From positions 3,720,001-3,784,000 of the forward strand of contig OX940985.1 in assembly GCA_954871275.1 (NCBI GenBank): 64,000 nucleotides of DNA. Reading direction: 5' to 3'. Of the stretch, positions 22,331 through 32,392 are shown one piece after another. The DNA is from Leptopterna dolabrata. Its lineage: Eukaryota > Arthropoda > Insecta > Hemiptera > Miridae. The notes beneath the pieces are model-generated. The model did not search any database, had not been told where the DNA came from, and saw only the letters and a list, made by a program, of their open reading frames with translations. Every line of letters starts with the position of its first letter. Position 1 is the stretch's first letter. Position numbers and translations under genes: made by a program.

Positions 22331-22739
22331 AACATGACACCAATAATACATTACGTCCATTATACATAACTAGCCTGACCGCTCGCTTCGCTCGCTATCC
22401 GAGATTCGCTGTACGCAGTATCGTGGAACCAACAAACGACGGAAAAATCCCATAGCCTACCGGGTATTTGTGCCCAATTTTATCAAAATCCGTCAAGCCG
22501 TTCAGGAGTTGACCATGGTCGACCATATTTCCGCTATGGTCAGGGAATTAAAAATGCGCCTACATTCAACTTGGGAGGCTACCGGATATTGGTGCCAAAT
22601 TTGGTCGATATCCGTTGTGCAATTCGGGATTCGACCATGGAGGGGCCCATTGATGCGCTAAGGTCGACCGCGGGGGTAGTCCGAAGGGTCGATCGTAGAT
22701 AGAATTTCACGTAGATTACGAATACGCGATAAAAAATAG

Positions 22740-23760
22740 GGGTTACCATTTCAATTAACGAAGTTGACCATGGTCGACCATAGTTCCGCTATGGTCAGGG
22801 AATTAAAAATGCGACGTTGCACAACTTGGGAGCCTACTGGATACTCGTGCCAAATTTGGTCGATATCCGTCAAGCCATTCAGGAGTTGACCATGGTCGAC
22901 CATAGTTCCGCTATGGTCAGGGAATTAAAAATGCGACGTTGCACAACTTGGGAGCCTACTGGATATTCGTGCCAAATTTGGTCGATATCCGTTGTGCAAT
23001 TCGGGATTCGACCATGGAGGGGCCCATGGATGCGCTAAGGTCGACCGCGGGGGTAGTCCGAAGGGTCGATCGTAGATAGAATTTCACGTAGATTACGAAT
23101 ACGCGATAAAAAATAGGGGTTACCATTTCAATTAACGAACTTGACTATGGTCGACCACAGTTCCGCTATGGTCAGGGAATTAAAAATGCGATGTTGCACA
23201 ACTTGGGAGCCTACTGGATATTCGTGCAAAATTTGGTCGATATCCGTTGAGCAATTCGGGATTCGACCATGGAGGGGCCCATGGATGCGCTATGGTCGAC
23301 CGCGGGGGTAGTCCGAAGGGTCGATCGTAGATAGAATTTCACGTAGATTACGAATACGCGATAAAAAATAGGGGTTACCATTTCAATTAACGAAGTTGAC
23401 CATGGTCGACCATAGTTCCGCTATGGTCAGGGAATTAAAAATGCGACGTTGCACAACTTGGGAGCCTACTGGATATTCGTGCCAAATTTGGTCGATATCC
23501 ATCAAGCCATTCAGGAGTTGACCATGGTCGACCATAGTTCCGCTATGGTCAGGGAATTAAAAATGCGACGTTGCACAACTTGGGAGCCTACTGGATATTC
23601 GTGCCAAATTTGGTCGATATCCGTCAAGCCATTCAGGAGTTGACCATGGTCGACCATAGTTCCGCTATGGTCAGGGAATTGAAAATGCGACGTTGCACAA
23701 CTTGGGAGCCTACTGGATATTCGTGCCAAATTTGGTCGATATCCGTCGAGCCGTTTGGCC
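22740..23760 (+). repeat. 122-bp minisatellite with palindromes, mixed with a second unit
   Basis: Units contain ATGGTCGACCAT (perfect 12-bp palindrome) and a hairpin GACCATAG-TTCCG-CTATGGTC, then TTGGGAGCCTACTGGATAT. Consecutive units near 23390-23760 are spaced 122 bp. A second, longer unit with GAGGGGCCCATGGATGCGCT and GACCGCGGGGGTAGTCCG alternates with it at 22610, 22990 and 23250. Confidence 0.8.
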
Positions 23761-24234
23761 GTGCATAGAAGGACAGACAGACAGACAGAGCGCATGCGCA
23801 GGGCGAACCGCTGGCCCTATCATGTTGAAATTTATATGGGACCTCAATGGGCCCTACCCGCTTAATCCCTGAGAATTACATTGAAATTGGGTGAAATCTT
23901 TGGTTACTACGGCTGTAACAAGGAAATTGAATCTATTTCACGCCAGCGCATGCGCAGAGCGCACCGAGGGTCCGATCATGCTGAAATTCATACTGGAACT
24001 CACTAGGCCTTGTCCAAACAACCCTTGAAAATTTGAGCAAAATTGAATCAAAATTGTGAAAGTTATGCGTGTTTGTTGAATTTAACGTTAGCGCATGCGC
24101 AGGGCGTACCGCTGGATCAATCATGTTGAAATTTGTATGGGACCTCAAGGGACCTTATCCGCACCATCCCTCAAAATTTGAGCTGAGTCAATTCAAAATC
24201 GTGGAAGTTATGGCTGTAACAAGGAAATGCGGAC

Positions 24235-24300
24235 AGACTCACAGACTCACAGACTCACAGGTTCACAGACTCACAGACTCACAGACTCACAGACCGACAG
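24235..24300 (+). repeat. Decanucleotide repeat CAGACTCACA
   Basis: Seven nearly perfect CAGACTCACA copies, just upstream of the conserved CAGACACGGAACC tail block. The inverted copy at 49.8 kb has only one to two units, so this array expanded locally. Confidence 0.85.
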
Positions 24301-24801
24301 ACACGGAACCAAATTTGTTCAGTAGGCTTTGAAACGCAAAATGCAAGTGGAAATTTTGATTTCTGAAGACAAAAATTTTTTGGCTCACGAAAGTGAACAC
24401 AAGGCTTCCGCTGCTTCGCAGACTCGGAAGCAAAATAACATTTACGAAAACAAACAAATGAAGATCTGGATCAGATGGTATTGAAACGGGGCGGAATTTG
24501 AAACGCGGCGGGAAAGATGAGATTGAGGGCGGGAAACGACATACTAATAACGCTTACGGGGCAGTGTTGCTAGCTGGCAGTGGTGAGGTGGCCGCCCGCG
24601 AAAATGATACCAATTCAAACGCAAGCATAAACTGGGAGATTTCAAGTATTTCTTATATATAGATAGCTTATATATAGATTTTCGAAAAAAAATGATGAAA
24701 ATGCGGATTTTCTACGGTACCCGAGAACAAAATGCGGATTGCGGATTAGAAGACAGAATTGCGGTACAAAATGCGGAAATGCGGGACATCTGGCAACACT
24801 G

Positions 24802-25295
24802 GAGGTGCGTGGTTGTGGAGCGTGTGGGACACCAACTCGTCGAGCATGGATGATGTCGGTTGGCTCGATTTTCAATTCCAAGTGTTGGTTGACGATGTCG
24901 ACCACCGTATCCGAAGCGTTTTCACCATTTAACTCGGGAATTCCGTGAAGCAAGAGGTTCAATTTCCTCTGAGATTGATCCATATTGTCGAGCTTTAAAG
25001 TAAAAACATCGAATTCCGCTTTGGTATCAGACAAAACTTTGCCAACAATTGAGTCCACAACCTCGGAAACTGCGTCGGTGACATGGTCAATTGCATTGTC
25101 TATCAATTCGGGAGTAAGGAGCTCACCTGAAGATAACGATTTGTTCATAGCAGCCGCAATAATCTTACGCAGATCTCCGGATAAGGAACCCTTGCTGGAA
25201 CCAATACGAGAACAAGTAGTATCCAACGCCAACCGGCGATGTTTACCCCTGGGCTGTGTGTTGACCGAAGACATGTTCTTCACTTTATCACACAT
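24802..25295 (-). pseudogene. LINE ORF1, 5' part (split by a hAT-like element)
   Basis: ATG codons at 25295 and 25274 (MSSVNTQPRGKHRRL) are both possible starts. The frame shows a helical region that may be coiled-coil (about 40-110). The motif LLLHGIPELNGENASD and a following HARRVG are typical of LINE ORF1 proteins that bind RNA. The frame crosses the duplication GAGGTGCG into the hAT-like insert, where it is cut. The other part is 21415-21735. Together they would make about 270 residues. Disruption means this LINE copy cannot make ORF1 unless the insert is lost. Confidence 0.8.
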
Positions 25296-25437
25296 CAAAC
25301 TTGTCACAAAACTTATTTCAGTACGTTCAGAACTTGTTTAGTAGCCACAAGGTACAAAATTTGGCGAAAAAGATTGACGAAATCACTAGAAAATTGAATA
25401 ACTTGGGAGAGCAACTCAAACAAGCTAGTTACCCCCG

Positions 25438-25450
25438 GCGGCCATCTTGC
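25438..25450 (-). promoter_or_regulatory. YY1/Pho-type motif near the LINE 5' end
   Basis: On the minus strand GCAAGATGGCCGCC begins about 11 nt inside the LINE 5' terminus (25460). CAAGATGGCC is the core of the YY1 site, which is also found close to the 5' end of mammalian L1. Insects have the YY1 relative Pho. The regulatory role here is inference. Confidence 0.4.
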
Positions 25451-26257
25451 AATCCAATTCAAAAACGGGGAGGCAAACGATTAGTACAACTCCTTGAATT
25501 TACCCACAGCGATCAAATAAATAAGCACTTAGTACAATTACGTAATAAACAAACGGTAGAATCAGGATGGACAAAACGTACAAATTAAAATAAATACGAA
25601 GAGAATATACATAGAAAACCAAATTTTAGACCGAAGTTTTCCTTTATTCAAAACCATAGCCATTAATTCGAATATTTCTTTGAAAATTCGCTCATCAAGT
25701 CATGCTGCATGACTGATTTTTTTTGTGCATTTCATAGCACCCACCACCCACCCATCTCCCCCCTACTACCCCCTCCATATATTATATTATATTAGATTCA
25801 AATGTATCAATTTTCAATATACCAGAGTGATAAAGAAGTATCAAATTGCCTGGAGGTCGATTTCATTGACTGGAGTGTGGTTTTTAGGGGTATGCGTAAA
25901 AAGGCACATTTGCTGAAACGGACCACGTTTTGAGATGGGAAAAGCTGAATAACATAAAATCTATAGGATCTAGCGAAAAAATTATTGGAGTAAAAGTTGA
26001 AGAAGATAACATTTCAAATAAAATAAGACCAATTTCAAGTCTCTAGGACAAATGGTTACTATGTTATGAGGAAAGAAATAATATTTTTATGAAAAAAGTG
26101 ATTTTTTCTAAACTTCAACCTCAATGCGGCACGGGTTAATGTTATTCGATCGACCTAAAACTTTGGGAATCTCATTTTCTAGTCAAATGGCACCTTTTAG
26201 GGGGTTGCCACGATTGAATTTCGAAAGTTGACTTTTTGTGACCACTCTAGTGGGTAG

Positions 26258-26626
26258 TTCAAAGTGCACGCAACAAAATTTCGTAATTCGTTGGTTTCGA
26301 AACCAGTTTAAATAAAATAATGACGAATTTGGAGAACTCACCATTTTCTTCGGATATTTGGACTCCCGGAGTTTCGCCGCTAAGCTCGAGAACGTAAAAC
26401 GGAGAACACACGCGACGGAACAACACAGTAGGAAGTTCGCGGACTGACTGACTGTTCCAAGGGTTCGCTACCACCGTAATATCACCTTCCCTACCCCCAG
26501 ACGTTCATCCCCGCTCTACTGACTGATTCGTAGACTCGTCCACCTGTTCCACATCCAATTTCATTGGTAACAACTGAGGAACTGCGTTCAACTCGCAACA
26601 GCAGCAGTACCCGTCTCCGGTGTTGA
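26258..26626. other. No gene recognised
   Basis: Sequence between the hAT-like nest and a family B fragment. Nothing supportable is seen. Confidence 0.4.
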
Positions 26627-26778
26627 TTTTGGTTTATTATTTGCACTAATGAACCGTTGGAATCGAGAATGAAAAAAAAGTTAATCCCCGTCAAAATTTG
26701 GTGGTTTACGTTTCAAAGGACGTAGAAAACGAATTTCGAATAAAAATATCTCCATCTGTACGCCGTCCGCCGTCCGCG
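26627..26778 (-). mobile_element. Family B 3'-end fragment
   Basis: TTTTGGTTTATTATTTGC at 26627 followed by CCGTTGGAATCGAGAATG and a GTACGCCGTCCGCC block. It is truncated where a C element starts. Confidence 0.6.
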
Positions 26779-29700
26779 TTTTGGTTTATTATTCTGTGAA
26801 TAATACACCTATGTATTCGCTCAGCAAAAATGTTTATAACACCCCCTCAAATTTTTTTATTTTCCGTTTCAAGGTGCGTAGATTCCAAAAATGCTGCAAA
26901 GTCCTTGTCACATGGATTTATTATTATATGGGACATACCTACAGAAATATCGGCTGTTCATTTATTAATTCTTTCATGTGCAATTATTGATGGTTTCCAC
27001 CAGTTTTGGCTCCCAAAAACACGAATTAGGCTCGGCTTTTCCTTTCAACAGATTATATTTGATGATTGAAACGAAAATTTTCAGCCCGATCGGAATATAC
27101 CCAGGGGTGTTATGAGTGAAAACGTGTGTAAAAATAGGTACTTTTTGCGTTTTAGCAACATGTTGGTAACATGAGCTTTTGAGGTATCGGTTTCCATGTT
27201 TTTTTGGACGAGAAGACCGAATATGAAGTCGATTTTGACCAAGGAGTGGAAAATTGAGGTTGTGCCAGATGTTCAGCTCCCAAAATTGATTTTGTATGAG
27301 TCAAAAACCTGCGAAATCGTCTGAAATCACCATCAATTTGTAGAATAACACTAGGAAAAGTGTCAAAACGTGGATCAAGACGATTAAATGGCACTATCAA
27401 TGATCAAAGATGGTGCTATTAAAAAAAAGGAGCGTACCACCTAATTCAAGTTTTGGGGGCCAAAATTGGTGGAAACCACCGGAAATAGCTATTTCAATTA
27501 TTTTATATGAAAGCAACAAGAAATGAACAGCCAGAATTTCTGTAGGTGTGTCCAATAGAATAATAAACCCATGTGACAAGGACTTTGCAGCGTTTTGGAA
27601 TCTACGCACCCTGAAACGTAAAAGAAAACATTTTGAGGGGGTGTTATAACAATTTTTTGCTGAGCCAATACATAGGTGTATTATTCACAGAATAATAAAC
27701 CAAAATGCAGTCAGTGTCCGTACGCCGTATCACGCATACCAGCTTCATTTTCGGTCTAAAAAATTCGTTCTTTCGCACACATGCTCCATTTGGGCCCTAG
27801 TTGTGTCCCGAAATTTTTCAGCCCGATCGAAATATACCCAGGGGCGTTATGAGTGAAAAACGCTGCAAAGTCCTTGTCACATGGGTTTATTATTCTCCTG
27901 GACATACCTACAGAAAGGTTGGCTGTTCATTAATTGTTTCTTTCATGCGTAATAATCGAAATAGCTATTTGTGATGGTTTCCATTAATTTTAGCTCCTAA
28001 AACACGAATTAGGTACGCTCCTTTTTTTTAATAACACTATCTCTGATCATTGGTAGTGCCATTTAATCGTCTTGATCCACGTGTTGACACTTCTTCCTGT
28101 GTTATTACACAAACTGATGGTGATTTCAGACGATTTCCCAGGTTTTTCACTCATAAAACATCAACTTTGGGAGCTGAACATTTGGTAGAACTGAATTTTC
28201 CACTCTTTGGTCAAAATCGACTTCATATTCGGTCTTCTCGTCCCCGAAAACATGGAAAATGATATCTCAGAAGCGCATGTTACTAACATGTTGCTAAAAC
28301 GCATAAAGTACCTATTTTTACACACATTTTCACTCATAACACCTCTGGGTATATTCCGATCGGGCTGAAAAGTTTCGGGACACAACTAGGGCCCAAATGG
28401 AGCATGTGTGCGAAAGAACGAATTTTTTAAACCGAAAATGAAGCTTGTACACGTGATACGGCGTATGACTTACGGTGGACGGACATTGCATTTTTGGAAT
28501 CTACGCACCTTGAAACGGAAAAGAAAAATATACCTACATAGAATACATAGGTGTATTATTCACAGAATAATAAACCAAAATGGGGGTAAAAATGGGTTTT
28601 TTTGGTGTTTTAGTAAAATGAGCTTGTGAGGTATTGTTTTCCATGTTTTTCAGGACGAGGAGACCGAATATGAAGTCGATTTTGACCAAAGTGTGGAAAA
28701 TCGAGCATGTAACTAAGTTTCAGCCTTAAATTTACGTTAAAATTTGGTCTCAAATCGTCGTTGTTCCGCACACAATTTGTGTCCCAATTTGGGAACACAT
28801 TTGGGTCCTAGTTGTGCTCCGAAACACGGCAGCCAGATCTGCATACATCCAGGGGTGTTATGGGCGAAAAATGGGTGTAAAAATTGGGGCTTTCGAGGGA
28901 TTTTTGAGATTTTAGTGAACATGAGCTTGTGATGTATCGTTTTCCATGTTTCTTAGGGCGAGAAGACCGAACGTGAAGTTGATTTTGAGTGAGAACTGGT
29001 TCAGCTCCCAAAATTCATTTTTTATTAGTTCATAACCTGGGAAGTTGTCTGGAATCACCATAAACTTGTAGGAATAACACTAGAATTAGTATCAACATGT
29101 GAATCAAGACGATTAAATGGCACTATCAATAATCAAAGGTAATTTTTCAAAAATAGGAGCTTATTTCGTGTTTTTGGGGGCCAAAGTGGGTGGAAACCAT
29201 TAATAAAAACGCTGCAAAGTCCTTGTCACATGGGTTTATTATTATATTGGACATACCTACAGAAAGGTTGGCTGTTCATTAATTGTTTCTTTCATGCGTA
29301 ATAATCGAAATAGCTACTTCTGATGGTTTCCATTAATTTTGGCCCCCAAAACACAAATTAGGTACGCTCTTTTTTTTCTTTTTTTTAACTATCTTTGATC
29401 ATTGGTAGTGCCATTTAATCGTCCTGAACCACGTCTTGACACTTTTTCCAGTGTTATTATACAAACTGATGGTGATTTCAGACGATTTCCCAGGTTTTTC
29501 ACTCATAAAAAATCAATTCTGGGAGCTGAACATTTGGTAGAACTCAATTTTCCACTCTTTGGTCAAAATCGACTTCATATTCGGTCTTCTCGTCCCCAAA
29601 AACATAGAAAACGATATCTCAGAAGCTCATGTTAGCAATATGTTGCTAAAACGTAAAAAGTACCTATTTTTACACACATTTTCACTCATAACACCCCTGG

Positions 29701-30060
29701 GTATATTCCGATCGGGCTGAAACGTTTCGGGACACAACTAGGGCCCAAATGGAGCATGTGTGCGAAAGAACGAATTTTTTAAACCGAAAATGAAGCCTGT
29801 ACACGTGATACGGCGGACGGCGTACGGCGGACGGACATTGCATTTTTGGAATCTATGCACCTTGAAACGTAAAAGAAAAAAATTTGAGGGGGTGTTATAA
29901 AAATTTTTTGCTGAGCGAATACCTGTGTATTATTCACAGAATAATAAACCAAAATATCTATTTCAATAATTGCACATGAAAGAAACAATAAATGTTTTTT
30001 CTGTAGGTATGTCCAAAAGAATAATAAACCCATGTGAGAAGGACTTTGCAGGATTTTTCC
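26779..30060. mobile_element. Cluster of family C elements in alternating orientation
   Basis: A minus C (26779-27594) contains a plus C fragment (26889-about 27080) and is itself joined to a plus C 3' end (27595-27706). Further plus copies run 27858-28577 and 29205-29955. Minus pieces lie between them (27707-27857, 28590-29200, 29957-30055). Several junctions fall at the same C-internal site, CATTTTTGGAATCTACGC. All copies are non-coding. Confidence 0.65.
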
Positions 30061-30755
30061 TTAGTTCGCGTGAACCGAAATTCATGAAATTTGGTATATG
30101 GGTTCCGTTTGGGCTCTAGTTGGTCCCCGAAGCTCGGCGTTACTGTCACTCAACTCTAAGGGGTGAAAAATAGGGATTGAAATATCCAGAGTATCCCTAT
30201 TTAGGAAAATTTTGTTTTACGTTGTGGGTTTTTTGGTATTTTTAAATAGGTTGATTTGTTTCTGAATTTTTGAGACCATCCGGAGCATTCTACGACGTTG
30301 CCACAAAATGTGCTGTATAATTGACCGTAAAGAGCAGGGTGTATTCAGGCATCAAGCTGAGTAGTTGAGAACGCACATCGCTGGTCTCTCGGTGAGGTTG
30401 ACGCTATAGCGCAGTGGTATACGTGACGGAATGTAACGCCAGAGTTCTCGAGATCGAAACCCTACTGGGACCGAATATTTTTACACTCCACATCAACGAG
30501 CCCGCCTTCACAACTTCAATTGTGTTAGTTTTTGCCATTTTAGCTACTGCTTGCCATCGACAAAATTATTTTAGCAGCATCTAACACGTGATTTAGGTAG
30601 GTACCTAGTAACAAGTAGGGGGGTTAGGTACTAAGCTACAGAGGGTCTGTGATCTAAACAGAAGGATTAGCTATACAGAGGGCTGTGATTTGTAACAGAA
30701 TGGTGTTCTATACAAAATAATAAACCGTTGTGTAGGGATTTGCAGTGTTTTTCAA
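30060..30755 (-). mobile_element. Family B element, minus strand, diverged
   Basis: TAGTTGGTCCCCGAAGCTCG and CTCTAAGGGGTGAAAAATAG are minus-strand B body. It ends with ACAAAATAATAAACCGTTGTG and GATTTGCAGTGTTTTT, the B 5' end. A tRNA-like unit lies inside. Confidence 0.6.
30399..30472 (+). ncRNA. tRNA-like RNA polymerase III promoter unit (SINE or pseudo-tRNA)
   Basis: TAGCGCAGTGG (30407-30417) matches the tRNA A box. GATCGAAAC (30452-30460) matches the B box GWTCRANNC, about 45 nt downstream. An anticodon-like stem TGACG/CGCCA is possible with TGT in the loop. Acceptor and T stems do not close, so this is not an intact tRNA; it is better read as a tRNA-derived repeat. Confidence 0.35.
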
Positions 30756-31972
30756 TACACCCATTCTCGAAGAGCCTTAGAAGAAGTGCACCAAATTTCA
30801 ACCCTCGGGACCATCAGGTGCTGAAATATTGCACACACATTTTTTGTGCTCCAAGGAAGTGCATTTTGCACATTTTTGTCCCCCCCCCCCCTCCCCCCGC
30901 CCTATTTTCCCCATGGGGGAAGTATTTTCTAAGAGTAGTTCTAAGAGTCATTGTTAGAATGGGTTTTTTTTTTAACAAGATTAATTTTATCAGAGCCGTG
31001 TAACTTGACTAAGGGCTAGTGGAAAACTATTGCATGTGCTTAAACCGATTGAAAAATACGATTGAAGGGCAGCTGATGTGCGAAACTGAGGCAAGGACAT
31101 ACATTTTTGAATTTGGAAACGCGTTTGCACGTGTTCCGAGAAATTAAAACTTTGTTCTTTCTAAATTTGCTTCACATTGCTCATTTTAATCAACAATGGT
31201 AGCTTGAGTACATTAAATTTCTTAAATATAGGATCTGTGTGTTCTAAAAATCTACTTTTACTTACTGTGCGCAATAAAATTTTGTGGATTACAAAGATAA
31301 GCTGAATGGTTGTAGAGTACGACCTCCACCCCAGGTGGGCATACCGTACGAAATAGTTGACTGAACCAAAGAAAAATACAACATTCTCAAAAGCGAAGGA
31401 TTCAAAATCTTATTTAAACGAGAAAAAACATGAAGTACACCAGTTCTGGGCATCAAAATGGCACCAGTTCGTATTTTTGTAAGAAAAAATACCTATCAAA
31501 GCCATGGTACATAACATAAATCCGCATCAGCAAAAATCCTAACAACGCCAGTATCAAGTCATGATTTGAGGTCACTAGAGCACTAAAACCTTCAGGTATA
31601 ATTAATACAGGGGTAACCAATCACCTAGGTAAATACTTTTTATTCACTTCACCTATTTACATGTGAATGAGCTTGTGTATAAAACGATAAGCTGAACACA
31701 ATAGGCATTCATTTCGAGCAGATCTGCATAAATATACGTCGCCTAATGTTATCAAATCTAGTAACATGTGCATAACTCACGAAAAATTTGCTACCCGAAT
31801 CTCTTCGTGATACGCATAATTTATTGTACGATGTACAACGAGTTTGGTGCGCTCCATTATTCAAGCCGCTGAACCGCTATCACACCTGAAGCCCTCGAAT
31901 CACCGAACGCTGAACGAATACCAACAAACGTTGCTGTTCCAAATTGATACAGCTCGTCCGCATTTTGTTTTA
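30756..31972. other. No gene recognised
   Basis: Contains C-runs (about 30881-30898) and otherwise AT-rich sequence without family A-D hallmarks. No convincing coding frame. Confidence 0.4.
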
Positions 31973-32392
31973 TTATTTTCAATTACGAACCTTTGGAATC
32001 GAGCAATAAACAAAAATTTAACCCCCACTCCCTCAAAATTTGATGGTTTCCGTTTCAAGGCCTTACTTCGAAATTTCCTTAGTTACCATGAACGAAAATT
32101 AATGAAATTTGGTTTGTAGGCGTCCCATTTGGGGTCTAGTTGGTCCACGAAGCTCGGCTTTACTGTCAGTCATCTCTAAGAGGTGACAAATAGGGGTTGA
32201 CATTTCCAGGGCGCCATTATGTCGAATTTTGACACGTTTTTAAATTGCGCTAATTTTTGAGACCACCCGGAGCCTTCTCCGTCCAGCGGTTCGTTCACAG
32301 TAAGGCCCTGAATTTGCACCGAAAAGCTTCGTCAACACGATCGTGAATGAAACGGTATAAATCCAGCACAGATATCATTGCTAGGGAACACC
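31973..32392 (-). mobile_element. Family B element, minus strand, truncated by the satellite
   Basis: It starts TTTTGTTTTATTATTTTCAA and carries GGTCTAGTTGGTCCACGAAG and GTCAGTCATCTCTAAG. It ends ATATCATTGCTAGGGA, where GGGGCCTGTTTCATAAAGC opens the satellite array. Confidence 0.7.

Larger units (their letters stand above)
22078..24430 (+). mobile_element. Family D-related element with minisatellite (D5)
   Basis: It contains an AACATTAC microsatellite (22161-22330), a 122-bp minisatellite, CGCATGCGCAG blocks and a CAGACTCACA decamer repeat. It ends near a hairpin GCTTCCG-CTGC-TTC-GCAG-ACT-CGGAAGC (about 24399-24426), followed by AAAATAAC. The tail GACACGGAACCAAA-TTTGTTC and the CGCAAAATG-AAGTGGAAATTTT block match family D. 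An inverted copy lies at 49691-51182. Confidence 0.55.
21736..24801. mobile_element. hAT-like element inside LINE ORF1 (fourth level)
   Basis: Terminal inverted repeats are CAGTGTTGCCAGA (21736) and TCTGGCAACACTG (ending 24801), flanked by perfect 8-bp duplications GAGGTGCG (21728-21735 and 24802-24809). The CAGTG terminus and 8-bp duplication fit hAT. Subterminal ATGCGGA direct repeats are present at both ends (about 21784-21812 and 24698-24784). No transposase is seen, so it is non-autonomous. Its middle (about 22078-24430) is a separate repeat also found inverted at 49691-51182. Confidence 0.85.
17476..25460 (-). mobile_element. Near full-length non-LTR retrotransposon (third level)
   Basis: It lies in minus orientation between A-runs (17470-17475 and 25461-25465) that replace the single run in the empty site AGCAAAAAAGGGGG (about 1095-1115; also in the copy at 56960). 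The 3' end has AATAAA (minus, 17509-17504) and a TTA-rich tail. Removing the nested hAT-like element gives about 4.9 kb with ORF1, a long untranslated gap and ORF2. The endonuclease/RT type resembles CR1/Jockey-group LINEs; no RNase H is seen. A short trinucleotide tail in place of poly(A) also fits these groups. The exact clade is not determined. Confidence 0.9.
16479..25716 (+). mobile_element. Family A element carrying a LINE (second level)
   Basis: It begins AGCGAATTTTCAAAGAAAAT at 16479 and ends AGTCATGCTGCATGACTGA at 25716. The host hAT-like element's other arm (near 14880) preserves the empty site: the T-run in ATTGTTTTTTGTGC. The filled site has T-runs on both sides and no longer target duplication. 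This agrees with helentron insertion between T residues. There are four 141-bp tandem units. Its AGCAAAAAAGGGGGAGGC site is interrupted by the LINE. Confidence 0.65.
14344..26249. mobile_element. hAT-like foldback element (outermost level of a nest)
   Basis: Terminal inverted repeats are TAGGGTGGTCACAA at 14344 and TTGTGACCACTCTA ending at 26249. They are flanked by perfect 8-bp duplications GTGGGTAG (14336-14343 and 26250-26257). The 8-bp duplication and YARNG-type terminus fit hAT. Without the nested insertion (16479-25716) the element is about 2.7 kb and almost wholly palindromic. The left arm is 14344-15649. The right arm is 15726-16478 continued at 25717-26249. The spacer is about 76 bp. 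Each arm carries the same C-terminal fragment of a transposon protein. Confidence 0.8.

Noticed and set aside
22740..23760. Regular palindromic repeats as a CRISPR array
   Set aside because: Units are fully tandem without unique spacers, lie in a eukaryotic mobile element, and have no cas genes.
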